Below, in pieces: positions 36,100 through 47,400 of a stretch of 64,000 nucleotides of DNA. The DNA is from Manihot esculenta (Eukaryota; Streptophyta; Magnoliopsida; Malpighiales; Euphorbiaceae). The stretch covers positions 10,032,817-10,096,816 of the forward strand of contig NC_035170.2 of the NCBI RefSeq assembly GCF_001659605.2, read 5' to 3'. Each line of letters starts with the position of its first letter. Position 1 is the first letter of the stretch. The notes beneath the pieces are model-generated. The model made no database searches, was not told where the DNA came from, and was given only the letters and a program-made list of their open reading frames with translations. Made by a program: the position numbers and the translations under genes.

Positions 36100-36610
36100 A
36101 TCGACAAAGATAGGACGAGCTGCCAAGTGAGCAAATGAAATTTGCAAGAAGCTCGTCAGGGCTAAAAAAATTGCTCGGAAGTTCATTAAGATTGGAGAAA
36201 GCCCGAAAGCACCATCATAGCTGAAAAAAATGCCCGGATGCTGGATAGGGCTAGAAAATGTCAAGGAGCTCGCAAGAGCTAAAAATTGCCCGGAAGCTCG
36301 TTAGGGATGGAGAATGCCATGAAGCACTATCAGGGCTGGAAAAATGTCCGGATGCTCGATAGAGCTGAAAAAGGCCAAATAGCTCGCAAGGACTAAAAAA
36401 ATGCTTAAAAACTCATTAGGACTGCAAAAATGCTTAAAAACTCATTACGGCTAGAAAATGCACGGCATCCTGAGAAAAAGCTAAGGAGCTCGCAAGAGTT
36501 AGAAGATGCCCAGAAAATCCCTAAGGCTAGTTAGGGCTACAAGTTCGTCAGGGCTGGAAAATACCCAGATGATCCTCAGGGTTGGTTGGCACTAGATAAA
36601 GCCCGAAAGC
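36100..36610 (+). repeat. Tandem repeats 2 of TAT element 2
   Basis: A second, different array: words GCTCGTTAGGGCTAGAAAATG and TGCCCGGATGCTSGATAG recur, with a higher-order period near 110-115 bp (36221 against 36336). It is not present in TAT element 1. Confidence 0.65.
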
Positions 36611-36789
36611 TAGTCAAGGCATTACTATATCACTCACATCAATTTTTGTCAGATAGGATCTTGGACTTGACTGGTCAGCAGGGCAAGTAAGAAAGGACAT
36701 CGTGCTCTTAGACCGGACAAACATGCCACATGCCCCCATAACACTGCAACTTTTGAATTTAAAGATTCAAAGAGCAAAGGGACCTCTAG

Positions 36790-37354
36790 TGTTACATAAT
36801 AATAACCCAAAGTAGGCAGTGAGCTATCACCATAAGACAGGAACACATGACAAGGATCTGTTAAATTAATATGCAATCCCACCTAAAAAAAGAAAACCCG
36901 AACACTTCAAATTGATTTCAGGACATGTCGGTCTCAAGTCAAACAGACTCGCTCTCTCAACTTAAGGGCGAGACTTCATAAGGAAGTTACCGTTAACAGT
37001 TACAATTCAACAGATCCCCTTTATGCCCACAATCACGGGATTCCTGACTAATTAGCCGATGAAGATTTCTTACCAATGAGCCAACCACATCGTTGCCAGA
37101 TTATTAGGAAATGTTATATTTATCCCCATCTTCCTACAGTATAAAGGGGGAGTGATAACAGAGATAAAGGTATGCAATTCTCTCGCACAAATAATCTCAA
37201 GTTCCTTATTCACCATTTTCTCTAATATACTGACTTGAATGTTAGAGTGTCTACCGTAAGCACCCATCACCTCACTTTCTCTGTTTTGTAGAATTAGCTA
37301 ATCACAGGACAACTCTATTCCGATCATATCATCATTGTGATTTTAGCAATATTA
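36790..37354 (+). repeat. 3' LTR of TAT element 2 (565 bp)
   Basis: TGTTACATAATAATAACCC to AGCAATATTA. It aligns with the two halves of the 5' LTR and shows the uninterrupted insertion site. A purine-rich run (AAAGAGCAAAGGGA) lies just upstream. Confidence 0.7.
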
Positions 37355-37371
37355 AGGGTATAATAAATAAA

Positions 37372-37870
37372 AATAAATATTTTTATTTTTTTCTATTTAT
37401 TTTCAAAATAATATAAGAAAATTTTTATTTTTTTAATTCTTATTTACAATTAAATAATCAAAAAAAGGTTAAATTAAAATTGATTATTAATGAAAAATTG
37501 GATCGGGTGGAATCTTGTTAAACTGAAGACTGACCCTGCGTAGAAAATAATTGAAGGAAAAAAGAAATAAATATATTTATTTTTTTCTATTCATTTTCAA
37601 AATAATATAAGAAAATTTTCATTTTTTAATTCTTATTTACAATTAAATAATCAAACAAAGGTTAAATTAAAATTGATTATTAATGAAAAATTGGGTCCGG
37701 TGGAATCTTGTTAAACTGAAGACTGACCCTGCGTAGAAAATAATTGAAGGAAAAAAGAAATAAATATATTTATTTTTAAAATAATATAAGAAAATTTTTA
37801 TTTTTTAACTTATGAAACTGAATGCTGACCCTGCATAGAAAATAATTGAAGGAAAAAAGAAAAGTTATCT
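37372..37870 (+). repeat. 193-bp tandem duplication upstream of the host gene
   Basis: Two near-identical units (markers GGTGGAATCTTGTTAAACTG at 37506 and 37699) and a third shortened unit ending near 37865 (marker CTGACCCTGCATAG). The units are AT-rich with a short GC-richer core. The array ends about 415 bp before the gene start. Confidence 0.88.
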
Positions 37871-38283
37871 TAATCATCTTTCACTTGAATAAAGAGTCAA
37901 ACTCAAAGCTTCACCGGCTCGGGAGCACGTGTGGAGGCAGGAGCAAGGCTTGGATACCTTCCTTCTTCTCTTTCTAAAGCTTAACTGCTCAGGTACGGTC
38001 TCAGGCTTGGACTTCTCCCTCTTCTTCCTCAGTCCGTATAGCCGTTATAAGCCACCTCTTCCTCTTCCTCCTCCTAAAACCTCAAAAATCAAATTACAAT
38101 CTAATCCATGAATCTATCTTTTCCTCTTTACTCTTCAATTCAACACTCTTCATCATCGGAAGAACATGGGAAAGGGGAAGAGGAAGAGGAAGTTCAGTTC
38201 AACCAAGGGCTATGATTGAATTTCTGGTTCTGATTTTGAAATGATATTTTTGGGTATGTATTTATAAATACAGAAAGAGTAGA
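37871..38283 (+). promoter_or_regulatory. Likely promoter and 5' leader of the host gene
   Basis: This is the only gap between the TE block and the first coding exon. A CACGTG G-box lies at 37926-37931 and pyrimidine-rich TTCCTCTTCC-like runs, common in plant leaders, at about 37960-38150. A small upstream frame (37929-38111) could lie in the leader. The true start site cannot be fixed from sequence. Confidence 0.4.
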
Positions 38284-38466
38284 ATGGGGAGTAGGGTTCC
38301 TGTGCAACACTACAACTTAAGGTCTGCTAATTCCTTCATCGGTAGCTCTCTGCATGATCTCAATACCGTCGATTCCCGCCCCAATAATCTCGACGCCATT
38401 GGGGATGCCGTTGATCGTCATGCCGATGATAGCTTGGACGCAGATGATGATTCCAATGCTGCTGTT
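38284..38466 (+). CDS. Exon 1 of the host gene
   Basis: 61 codons from ATG (context AGAATGGGG), rich in Asp (DSLDADDDSNAAV at its end). Followed by the donor GTAAGT. The upstream ACAG at 38269-38272 could be the end of a leader intron. Confidence 0.85.
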
Positions 38467-41400
38467 GTAAGTCGGCTTTTTCTTTTCCTTTTTGAAAAAA
38501 AAAAAAGAGATTGTATAAGAATGTTCCGGTAGTGGAAATAGGTGTTCTCCCCTAAGAAATCTAAATTTATGGTCAAATTTTTTTTTTTATCAAAAAGTGA
38601 ATAAGAAAAAAGAAAAAGAAACAGATAAATTACTGAGAGGACAAGGTTGCCAAAAGTTTCGGATAGTTTGTAATTTTTTTTCCAATAGAAGCCTTCCAAA
38701 TGTTGTTGAACAATAAGTAATACCTAATAAAAACTCTTCTCTCTCTATATATTTCATTCTCTTTATTAGTTTTAGAGAATGAATTGTTATTTTTGAAAGA
38801 AAATGCAAAATTTTCTTGGGAAATGGCGCAAACTTTCCCATTACCAATTTATTCTTTGTCTACCAATTTTCATATATGGAACATAGAAAATTTTGTTGTT
38901 TAGAATCTTTGTTGACAAATTATTTCCTTTGTTTAGTTTCTGAAACCTGAAATATCATCTTTCTTAGTATCCTAAAAAATCTGGCTCTCACTTTGACTAG
39001 GTTCATTAACCATTAGTGTAATAGATGCTACACCCAAAAATTTCAAGCATATTAAACTGTATAGAGTTAATAATTGCATAATTTTGCTCCTCCAGGACTG
39101 CATGCATGAATCCTATAGGAATTCCTTACCACTTCATGGTGTTGGAGTGGAAGAAGATCGAACTAGCCTTGAGAACAATGGGTCTTCAAGAGGTGCCTAT
39201 GATATGTTGACCATTGAGGGTACAAGTCAGGATATGTCCAAACTAATATAAACTATCCTTATGACATTCTTAGTTAATTTGCATATGAAACTAAACTTGC
39301 CATTTTTGTTTTCAGTTTCGTTAACCCATTTCTTTTGGATCTTGAACTAGATGTTTCGCCTATTGAGTCTGCTAGAGCAAGATTTTTGCAAATAATCGTG
39401 GACCACTTTATTAGTGATCATGTGATTGAAGTGGCTGATAATGAGGCTGAATATGTTGGTCTCTCAGGACAAGACAAATTGAATAAAAGGAAATCAGGAG
39501 ATGTGCAATATGAAGGTGATCCGAGGTTTGCTTTGCCCTTGATGTATGTTGCTAATCTCTATGAAACACTAGTGCATGATGTAAATATGAGGCTGGCTTC
39601 TTTGAATGGTATTCGAGATAAGACCATTGGAGTAGCCCTTGAAGCTGCTGGTGGTTTGTATAGAAGAATGGCTAAGAAATTTCCTAAAAAAGGTAAATTG
39701 TTTTCCTTCTATGGGCATTTTTAGTTGAAAATTGAATTTGTTGACTAGAATAGTGTTGATTTATTTGCTGATTCTAGGTATATGATTTGATTTGATTAAG
39801 ATCCTTAATTATCTCTGTAATTATTCTTTGATTATTTGCTTCCTGTTTAGTTATAATTCTTTGTGTATAAATGATCATGTAAATCATTTGTAAAGATCAA
39901 GAGTGAAATATAAGAATACTCTAAAATTCTCCAAAATTCTTCATAGTATCAGAGTTTTTTCTTGATTTTAGGATTTAAATTCAATTTTTTTTCTAGATCT
40001 ACCTTTTTGGTACTACCCTATTTAGGGACCTTTTCACCTCTCACCGTCGGCACCAAAAGGACCGCCGGACCATCGCCGACCAGACCGCCCAGCTTCAACG
40101 CTAGAAAGTCACGCACGTGAGGCTCTCGTGCCTTCCCTTCTTGGCGCGTGAGACACCATTCGACACTGCTTCGCCGCTCCGATCACTCCGATGCCAATTC
40201 CGACCCTCTTTTCAGTCTTTCCGTGTTGCTACCTGATTTTTTGGTGATTCGGTTGGGCTCTCTTGTGTATACAACCTTGGGTACTTCCTATTCTTTCATG
40301 GTTTATTTGTTTTTACCGTGGCAGAAGGTAAAATAGTCTTGATTCCTAATTCTGATAATTCTTCCTTGCAAATTAGTCCCGTAAAACTTGATGAAATCAA
40401 TTATCTTATTTAGTCAAGGTCTTGTTGTTGTTTATCAAGGTTAGAGGACTGCAGGGTTATGTCAATGGTAATAAGAAGCAATCGGATGAGAGTGATCCAG
40501 ATTTTCCTCAATGAGACTCGGATAATAGTCTTGTTATGACATGGTTACTTAACTCTATACAACCTCATATCTCTAAGTCCTATTTGTTAATTGATATTGC
40601 CATAAAAATATGGAAGCTTTGTCCTTAACGTATTCTAAGATTAGGAATGATCCCCAAATTTATGATATTCGGAATAAAATCCATAGTACTAAGCAAGGAG
40701 AAATGACAATCTCCCAATTTTATTCTGAGTTACATAGCTTATGGCAGGAACTTGATAGTTGAAAAGGAGCGAGTCTATGATTTTCTTGCAGGGTTGAATA
40801 ACAAATATGATCCAATTCGGGTGCAAGTGTTAAGGAAAAATCATTTTCTTTCTCTAAAAGAGGCCCATGCCCATGTTCAACAAGAGGAAAGTTGTCGACA
40901 TACTATGCTCTATACTGCACCAGTTGAAAAGGCGGGGTTGGCTACTAGTTTGAGCACTTCGTAGTCTCCTAATTCTGAGAAAGATCACCTGCATTGTGAC
41001 TATTGTGGAAAACTGAGGCATACTAAGGAGACTTGCTGGAAGTTACATGGTCGTCCCACTAGAGGCTGGGGGGGGGGGGAGATAAGAGAGGTACCTCTAG
41101 AACTCAAGCTAATTTAGCAGAAACTGTGGAGGAGCCTTTTAAGGAGACAACTGAGTTCATTTTCTCTAATGAAATTCAGAGTCTTAAACAACTCCTGTCT
41201 TATATTGACACCTTCACATCTAACTTTGTAAAGTTAGGTAATACTTCCTTTCTTGATACTGTTCCATGGATTATTGATTCTGGTGCAAATAGATACATGA
41301 CAGGCTCTTCTAAAGGCTTTCTCAATTATTTTTCTTTTCTAACCAAAGATAGTTTCAGAATTGCTGATGGCTTTTTACTCCCATATTCGGAACAGGTTTT

Positions 41401-44400
41401 GTTATTTGTGCACCCAATATTAAATTATCATTTGTCTTTCATATTCTCCATTTTCCTATTAACCTTTTATCTGTCAGTGCTATCATCAATGCTCTTAACT
41501 GTAAAATTGAATTCTTTTTTGATTATTGTGTTGTTCAGAATCTTCTCACAAGAAAGAGGATTGGTAATGGTAGATTGCATGATGGCTTATACATGTTGGA
41601 AGGTGATCTAGGTTCTCCGATATCTCAAGCCTGTTTTAGAGAAAATAAGGATGTCAATAAGGAAATACTACTGTGGCACATACAGTTAGGACATCTATTA
41701 TTTTTTGTCTTAGAAAAACTTTATCCTAATTTGTTTGTTAGAACTCAGTTTGGTTCTTTATTTTGTGATGTTAGTATGCCAAGCACACTAGAACTTCCTA
41801 TCATTTGAGTTATAATAAAACCCAAATTCCTTTTGTGATTATTCATTCTGATGTTTGGGGGTCTACTCAAACTGTTTCCTTATCTGGTAATCGATGGTTT
41901 GTCACCTTTATTGATTGTTGCACTTGAAAGACTTGGGTCTATTTGATTAAAGCTAAAAGTGATGTCTTTTCTTGTTTTTTAATCCTTTCACAAGATGATT
42001 TGTACTCAATTTGATACTAAGGTAAAAATTTTGAGAACTGACAATGAAAGAGAATATATGGATAGTAGGTTTTCTGCTTGTGTGGAGACTAATGGGATAA
42101 TATACCAGACAAGTTGTCTTTATGCTAGTGCTCAAAATGATATTGCTGATAGAAAAAATAGGCATCCATTGAAGGTAGCTCGATTTCTTATGTTAACTAT
42201 GAACCCACCCAAAGCATATTGGGGAAATGCAGTCCTTGTATCTGCTTATCTTATCAATAGAATACCCCTTAAAGCCTTTGACTTTCTGAGCCCTTTGGAG
42301 ATTCTACAAGGAAAGAATTCATACATTGTTCCACAAAAAATATTTAGGTATGTTTGGTTTGTCCATGCTAGGACGGTGGGAAAATTGGACCCCAAGGCCT
42401 TTAAATGTGTGTTTGTTGGGTATTCTCTGAAGGGACACAGGTGTTGTCATCCTCCATCTAGGAAATATTTTGTCACATCTTTCCAGGGGGAGAACAATGA
42501 GTAAAAAGAGGTGATTCCGAATTCTGTGATTCTGAATGATATAGTTTAGTTAGAGAGCTTGAGTTCTAGTAGACAAGGGGAGATGTCTAATCATGGGGAG
42601 AGAATTTGACGTTTGGATAAATCAGATTTGAGGAGGTATTCGAGGAGAGACAAGGCAGAAGAAACCATTATGCAGTCTAGAGTCAAGAATCTTTTTTTGG
42701 TGAGATACCCATAACTCTTGAATGCTCTAATGATTTAGATAAACCTATTGCAGAAAGAAAAGGGATCAGATCTTGTACTAAACACCCTATTTCCAACTTT
42801 GTTTCTTATAAATCCTTGTCTCTCTCCTATAGAGCCTTTGTCTTGTCTATTTCCTCTATGTTTATTTCACAGGATTGGAAGGAAGCTCTTGCAGATCCTA
42901 AACGGAAGGGAGCAATGATTAAAGAGATGAAAGCACTGGCAAAAAATGAGACCTGGGAGCTTGTCACTCTCTCTCATGGGAAGAAATTTGTTGGCTGTAA
43001 GTGGATGTTCACAGTGAAACATAAAGCTGATGGCACAATTGAATGGTTTAAAGCCAAATTGGTTGCTAAAAGATTCGCCCAAACCTATAGATTAGATTAT
43101 TAAGAGACATTTGCCCTAGTTGCAAAAATGAACTCAATCAGAGTCCTATTATCTTGTGCAGCCAACTTGGACCGAGACTCACAGCAGTTTGATGTGAAAA
43201 ATACTTTCCTCCATAGAAATTCAGAGGAAAAAGTGTTCATGGAGATCCCTCTTGGATTCGCTGATGAGAAAACACAGAGAAAGGTGTAGGCTAAAATAAT
43301 CTTCCAGAGCTTGGTTGATAGGTTTAGCAGAGCCATAATATCCTTCAGTTACCAACAGGGCAATGTTGATCACACTCTGTTTATTAAACATCACAAGAGT
43401 AAGATCACCCTTCTTATTGTGTATGTTGATGATGACAGGTGATGACAGGTGATGACAAAGAGGAAATGGCTCAACTAAAAAGATTGTTGGTCTAAGAATT
43501 TAAAATAAAAAATCTAGGAAAACTGCAATATTTCCTAGGTATTGAGGTGGCTAGATTAGAAAAAGGAATTTCCATCTCCCAAAGAAAGTACATTCTGAAT
43601 CTTTTAGAAGAAAATGGTATGTTGGGGTGTAAATTAGCAAAATCTCTCATTGAAAGTAATCACAAGATGCAAGTAGGAACTGGTGAGTCTGTGGATATTG
43701 GAAGATACTAGAGATTGGTAGGGAGATTGATTTATATCTCACATACTCGACCGGATATAGCCTATACTGTTAGCTTAGTTAGCCAATTCATGCATAACCC
43801 TCGCAAGACTCATATGAAGGCTGTACTTTGCATCTTGAGATGCCTAAAGTCTGCGCCAAGGAAAGGGCTTCTTTACTCCTGTAGAAAGATAATATTTGTT
43901 GTATTTCACAATAGAGATTACAACCTATTTATACATGAGAGACGGTATCTAAACAGGAAGAAAAATCAAGCCTATGATTATGCAATCCCTAAAATTAAGT
44001 AACTAACCCATCTATCAATATTTACTTCCTATATTAACATATTTACTTCCTATAACCTATAACACTCCCCCTCAAGTTGGAGCATAAATGTTAATCATGC
44101 CGAACTTGTTACATATATAATCAACTCGAGTTCCATTTAGAGCTTTAGTAAAGATATCTCCTAATTGTTCTCCAGTTCGGATATGTCCTGTTGATATTAT
44201 CTTTTGTTGGACCTTTTCACGAACAAAATGACAATCAATCTCGATGTGTTTAGTCCTCTCGTGAAATACTGGGTTGGAGGCAATGTGTATAGCTGCTTGA
44301 TTATCACACCACAACTTAGCAGGCACCGAATTTGTGAATCCAACTTCTTCCAACAGTTGACGTACCCACAAGATTTCACAAACTCCTTGTGCCATGGCTC

Positions 44401-47400
44401 GATATTCAGATTCAGCACTAGAACGGGAGACCACATTTTGCTTCTTACTTTTCCATGAGACCAAGTTACCTCCCACAAAAACACAATACCCAGTAGTTGA
44501 CCTTCTATCAACCTTCGAGCCTGCCCAATCAGCATCAGAAAAGCATTCAATATTTGAGTGCCCATGGTTGCCATAGATTATCCCTCGCCCTGGGGCCCCT
44601 TTAAGGTAACAAAGAATCTGTCCCAAAGCATCCCATTGGGCAACAGTAGGAGATGACATAAACTGATTTACCACACTCACTGAATATGCAATATCAGGAC
44701 GAGTCACTGTCAAATAATTCAACTTGCCAACTAATCTTCTATACCTTTCAGGATTTGCAAATGGCTCACTGTCTTCTGTGGTAAGTTGAAGGTTAGGAGT
44801 CATTGGGGCACTACAAGGCTTAGCACTCAATTTTCCTGTTTCTGCTAACAAATCCAGAACATATTTTCTTTGAGACAAGAAGATGCCTTTCTTACACCGC
44901 ATAACTTCGATTCCCAAGAAATATTTCAATGAACCCAAATCCTTTGTATGAAACTATGTTTTAAGAAATTCTTTTAGGGATGTGATGCCAGCAATATCAC
45001 TTCCTGTGATAACGATATCATCCACATATACTACGAGCAGAATTAATCCACTATCAGAATTTCTATAAAACACCGAGTGTCACACTTACTCATTTTCATT
45101 CCAAACTGTTGGACCACATCACTAAACCTGCCAAACCATGCCCGAGGACTCTGTTTCAAGCCATAAAGGGATTTTCGAAGTCTACAAACCTTGCCTGACT
45201 CCCCCTGAGCAACAAAACCAGGTGGTTGCTCAATATAAACCTCCTCCTGAAGATCACCATGAAGAAAAGCATTTTTAATATCCAGTTGATGCAAAGGCCA
45301 ATCATGTGTAGCTGCCAAGGAAATAAACAATCGAACAGATGCGAGCTTGGCAACCGGGGAAAAAGTATCAGAATAGTCCACTCCATAAGTTTGTGCATAA
45401 CCTTTGGCCATTAAACGGGCCTTGAGGCGAGCAACAGATCCATCAGGATTTACTTTTACTGCAAACACCCATTTGCACCCAATAGCCCGCTTTCCTAGGG
45501 GCAAGGACATCAACTCCCAAGTACCATTAGTGTCAAGGGCCATCATTTCCTCTTCCATTGCAGCACGCCAACCAGGATGGGACAAAGCCTCAATAACAGT
45601 TTTGGGAATTGAAATAGAATCTAAAGCAGTGGCAAAACAACGAGAAGAAGAGGATAATTGATCATAAGAGACACAAGCTGAAATAGGATAAGTGCAAGTA
45701 CGTTTACCTTTACGAAGAGCAATGGGCAAATCCAAATCAGACAGTGAAGGATCAGAGGGAGCAGGATCTGTCGACGAAGAAGCGGGTAGCGGAGCGGAGT
45801 CAGAGTCCTCTAAGCGTCTGGAATACACATGAAAGATGGGAGGGCGACCTGGCATATGAGTGAAAGGTGTAGGAGTAGTCTGAAGAGACAGAGAGCGAAC
45901 AGAGTATAACAAAAGGTCATCTTCCTCACCTTGAGTGTTATAAACAGAGGATGGTGGAAAAAATGGAGTGGACTCAAAGAATGTTACATCTGCAGACACA
46001 AGATACCGATTCAGATCAGGAGAAAAACAACGATACCCTTTTTGACGTCGAGAGTAGCCAAGAAAGACACATTTGAGTGATTTGGGATCCAATTTAGTAA
46101 CCTGTGGACGGACATCACGAACAAAACAAGTACACCCAAAGATACGTGGCTCAATAGGAAACAAAGATTTAGTGGGAAACAAAATATTATAAGGGACATC
46201 ACCATGAAGGATGGAGGAAGGCATGCGATTAATCAAAAAACAAGCAGTGGATACAGCATCAGCCCAAAAGCATTTAGGTACTTTCATTTGGAATAAGAGG
46301 GCTCTGGCTACTTCAAGAAGATGTCGATTTTTTCTTTCGGCAACTCCATTTTGTGAAGGAGTGTCAACACAAGAGGACTGATGAAGAATCCCTTTTTGTA
46401 ACAAATAAGATTGAAATTCCCCAGAGAGATACTCTTTAGCATTATCACTTTGCAATATACGAATGGGAACATTGAATTGGGTTTGGATTTCAGCATAAAA
46501 TGCACAAAAGATAGAAAATAATTCTGACCGACTCTTCATTAAAAATAACCAAATAGTACGAGAGAAGTCATCAACAAAAGTAACAAAGTACTTAAACCCC
46601 AAACATCTGAATGTACTAACTCAAAGGGGGACGAAGCCCGTTTATTGACTCGAGATACTGAAGGCAAACGATGATGTTTGGCAAATTGACAAGACTCATA
46701 ATCTAAAACAGACAAAGAATGAAACTGTGGATATAACTTCTTCAAAGCTGAGAGAGAAGGATGCCCCAAACGACAATGAACATCAAAAGGTGTTAAACGC
46801 GTGGAACATGCAAGTGATCTAGGTAGTTGCTGATCCAAGACGTAGAGACCCTCTGTGTTTTATAGAAAATGAGTAAGTGTGATCACTCAGTGTTTTATAG
46901 AAATTCTGATAGTGGATTAATTCTGCTCGTAGTATATGTGGATGATATCGTTATCACAGGAAGTGATATTGCTGGCATCACATCCCTAAAAGAATTTTCT
47001 TAAAACACAGTTTCATACAAAGGATTTGGGTTCATTGAAATATTTCTTGGGAATCGAAGTTATGCGGTGTAAGAAAGGCATCTTCTTGTCTCAAAGAAAA
47101 TATGTTCTGGATTTGTTAGCAGAAACAGGAAAATTGAGTGCTAAGCCTTGTAGTGCCCCAATGACTCCTAACCTTCAACTTACCACAGAAGACAGTGAGC
47201 CATTTGCACTCGTTGAGCTTGTTGAGTTTTCACATCTGTACTAAAGGGCATCAATACATTAAGTTCTTCATAAACTCTTTTAAAATCCATAAAATAGGAT
47301 GTCAAAGTTCTATCATTTTTCTGGGCTCGGTAAAACGCCTTACACACATCATAAATACGGGAAATATTCCCTTTGCCAGAATACAGAAATTCCAAATACT

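Larger units (their letters stand above)
22024..37354 (+). mobile_element. TAT element 2: short non-autonomous gypsy element, nested insertions
   Basis: Without the two insertions (22335-31906 and 32563-34803) it is about 3.5 kb: LTRs near 560 bp, a short gag start, gag-tail remnants, two tandem-repeat blocks, purine tract and 3' LTR. No protease, RT or integrase can be read, so it would depend on proteins from another element. I found no convincing target duplication at its outer ends (GGGAG left, AGGGT right). Confidence 0.6.

Noticed and set aside
22019..37359. Target duplication for TAT element 2 (GGGAG left, AGGGT right)
   Set aside because: The flanks do not match in register; either an end is misplaced or the duplication has decayed, so none is claimed.
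39315..39350. Alternative 5' end of exon 3 at the TTTTCAG acceptor
   Set aside because: Using it puts a TAG in frame before the conserved core; the acceptor at 39349-39350 keeps the frame.
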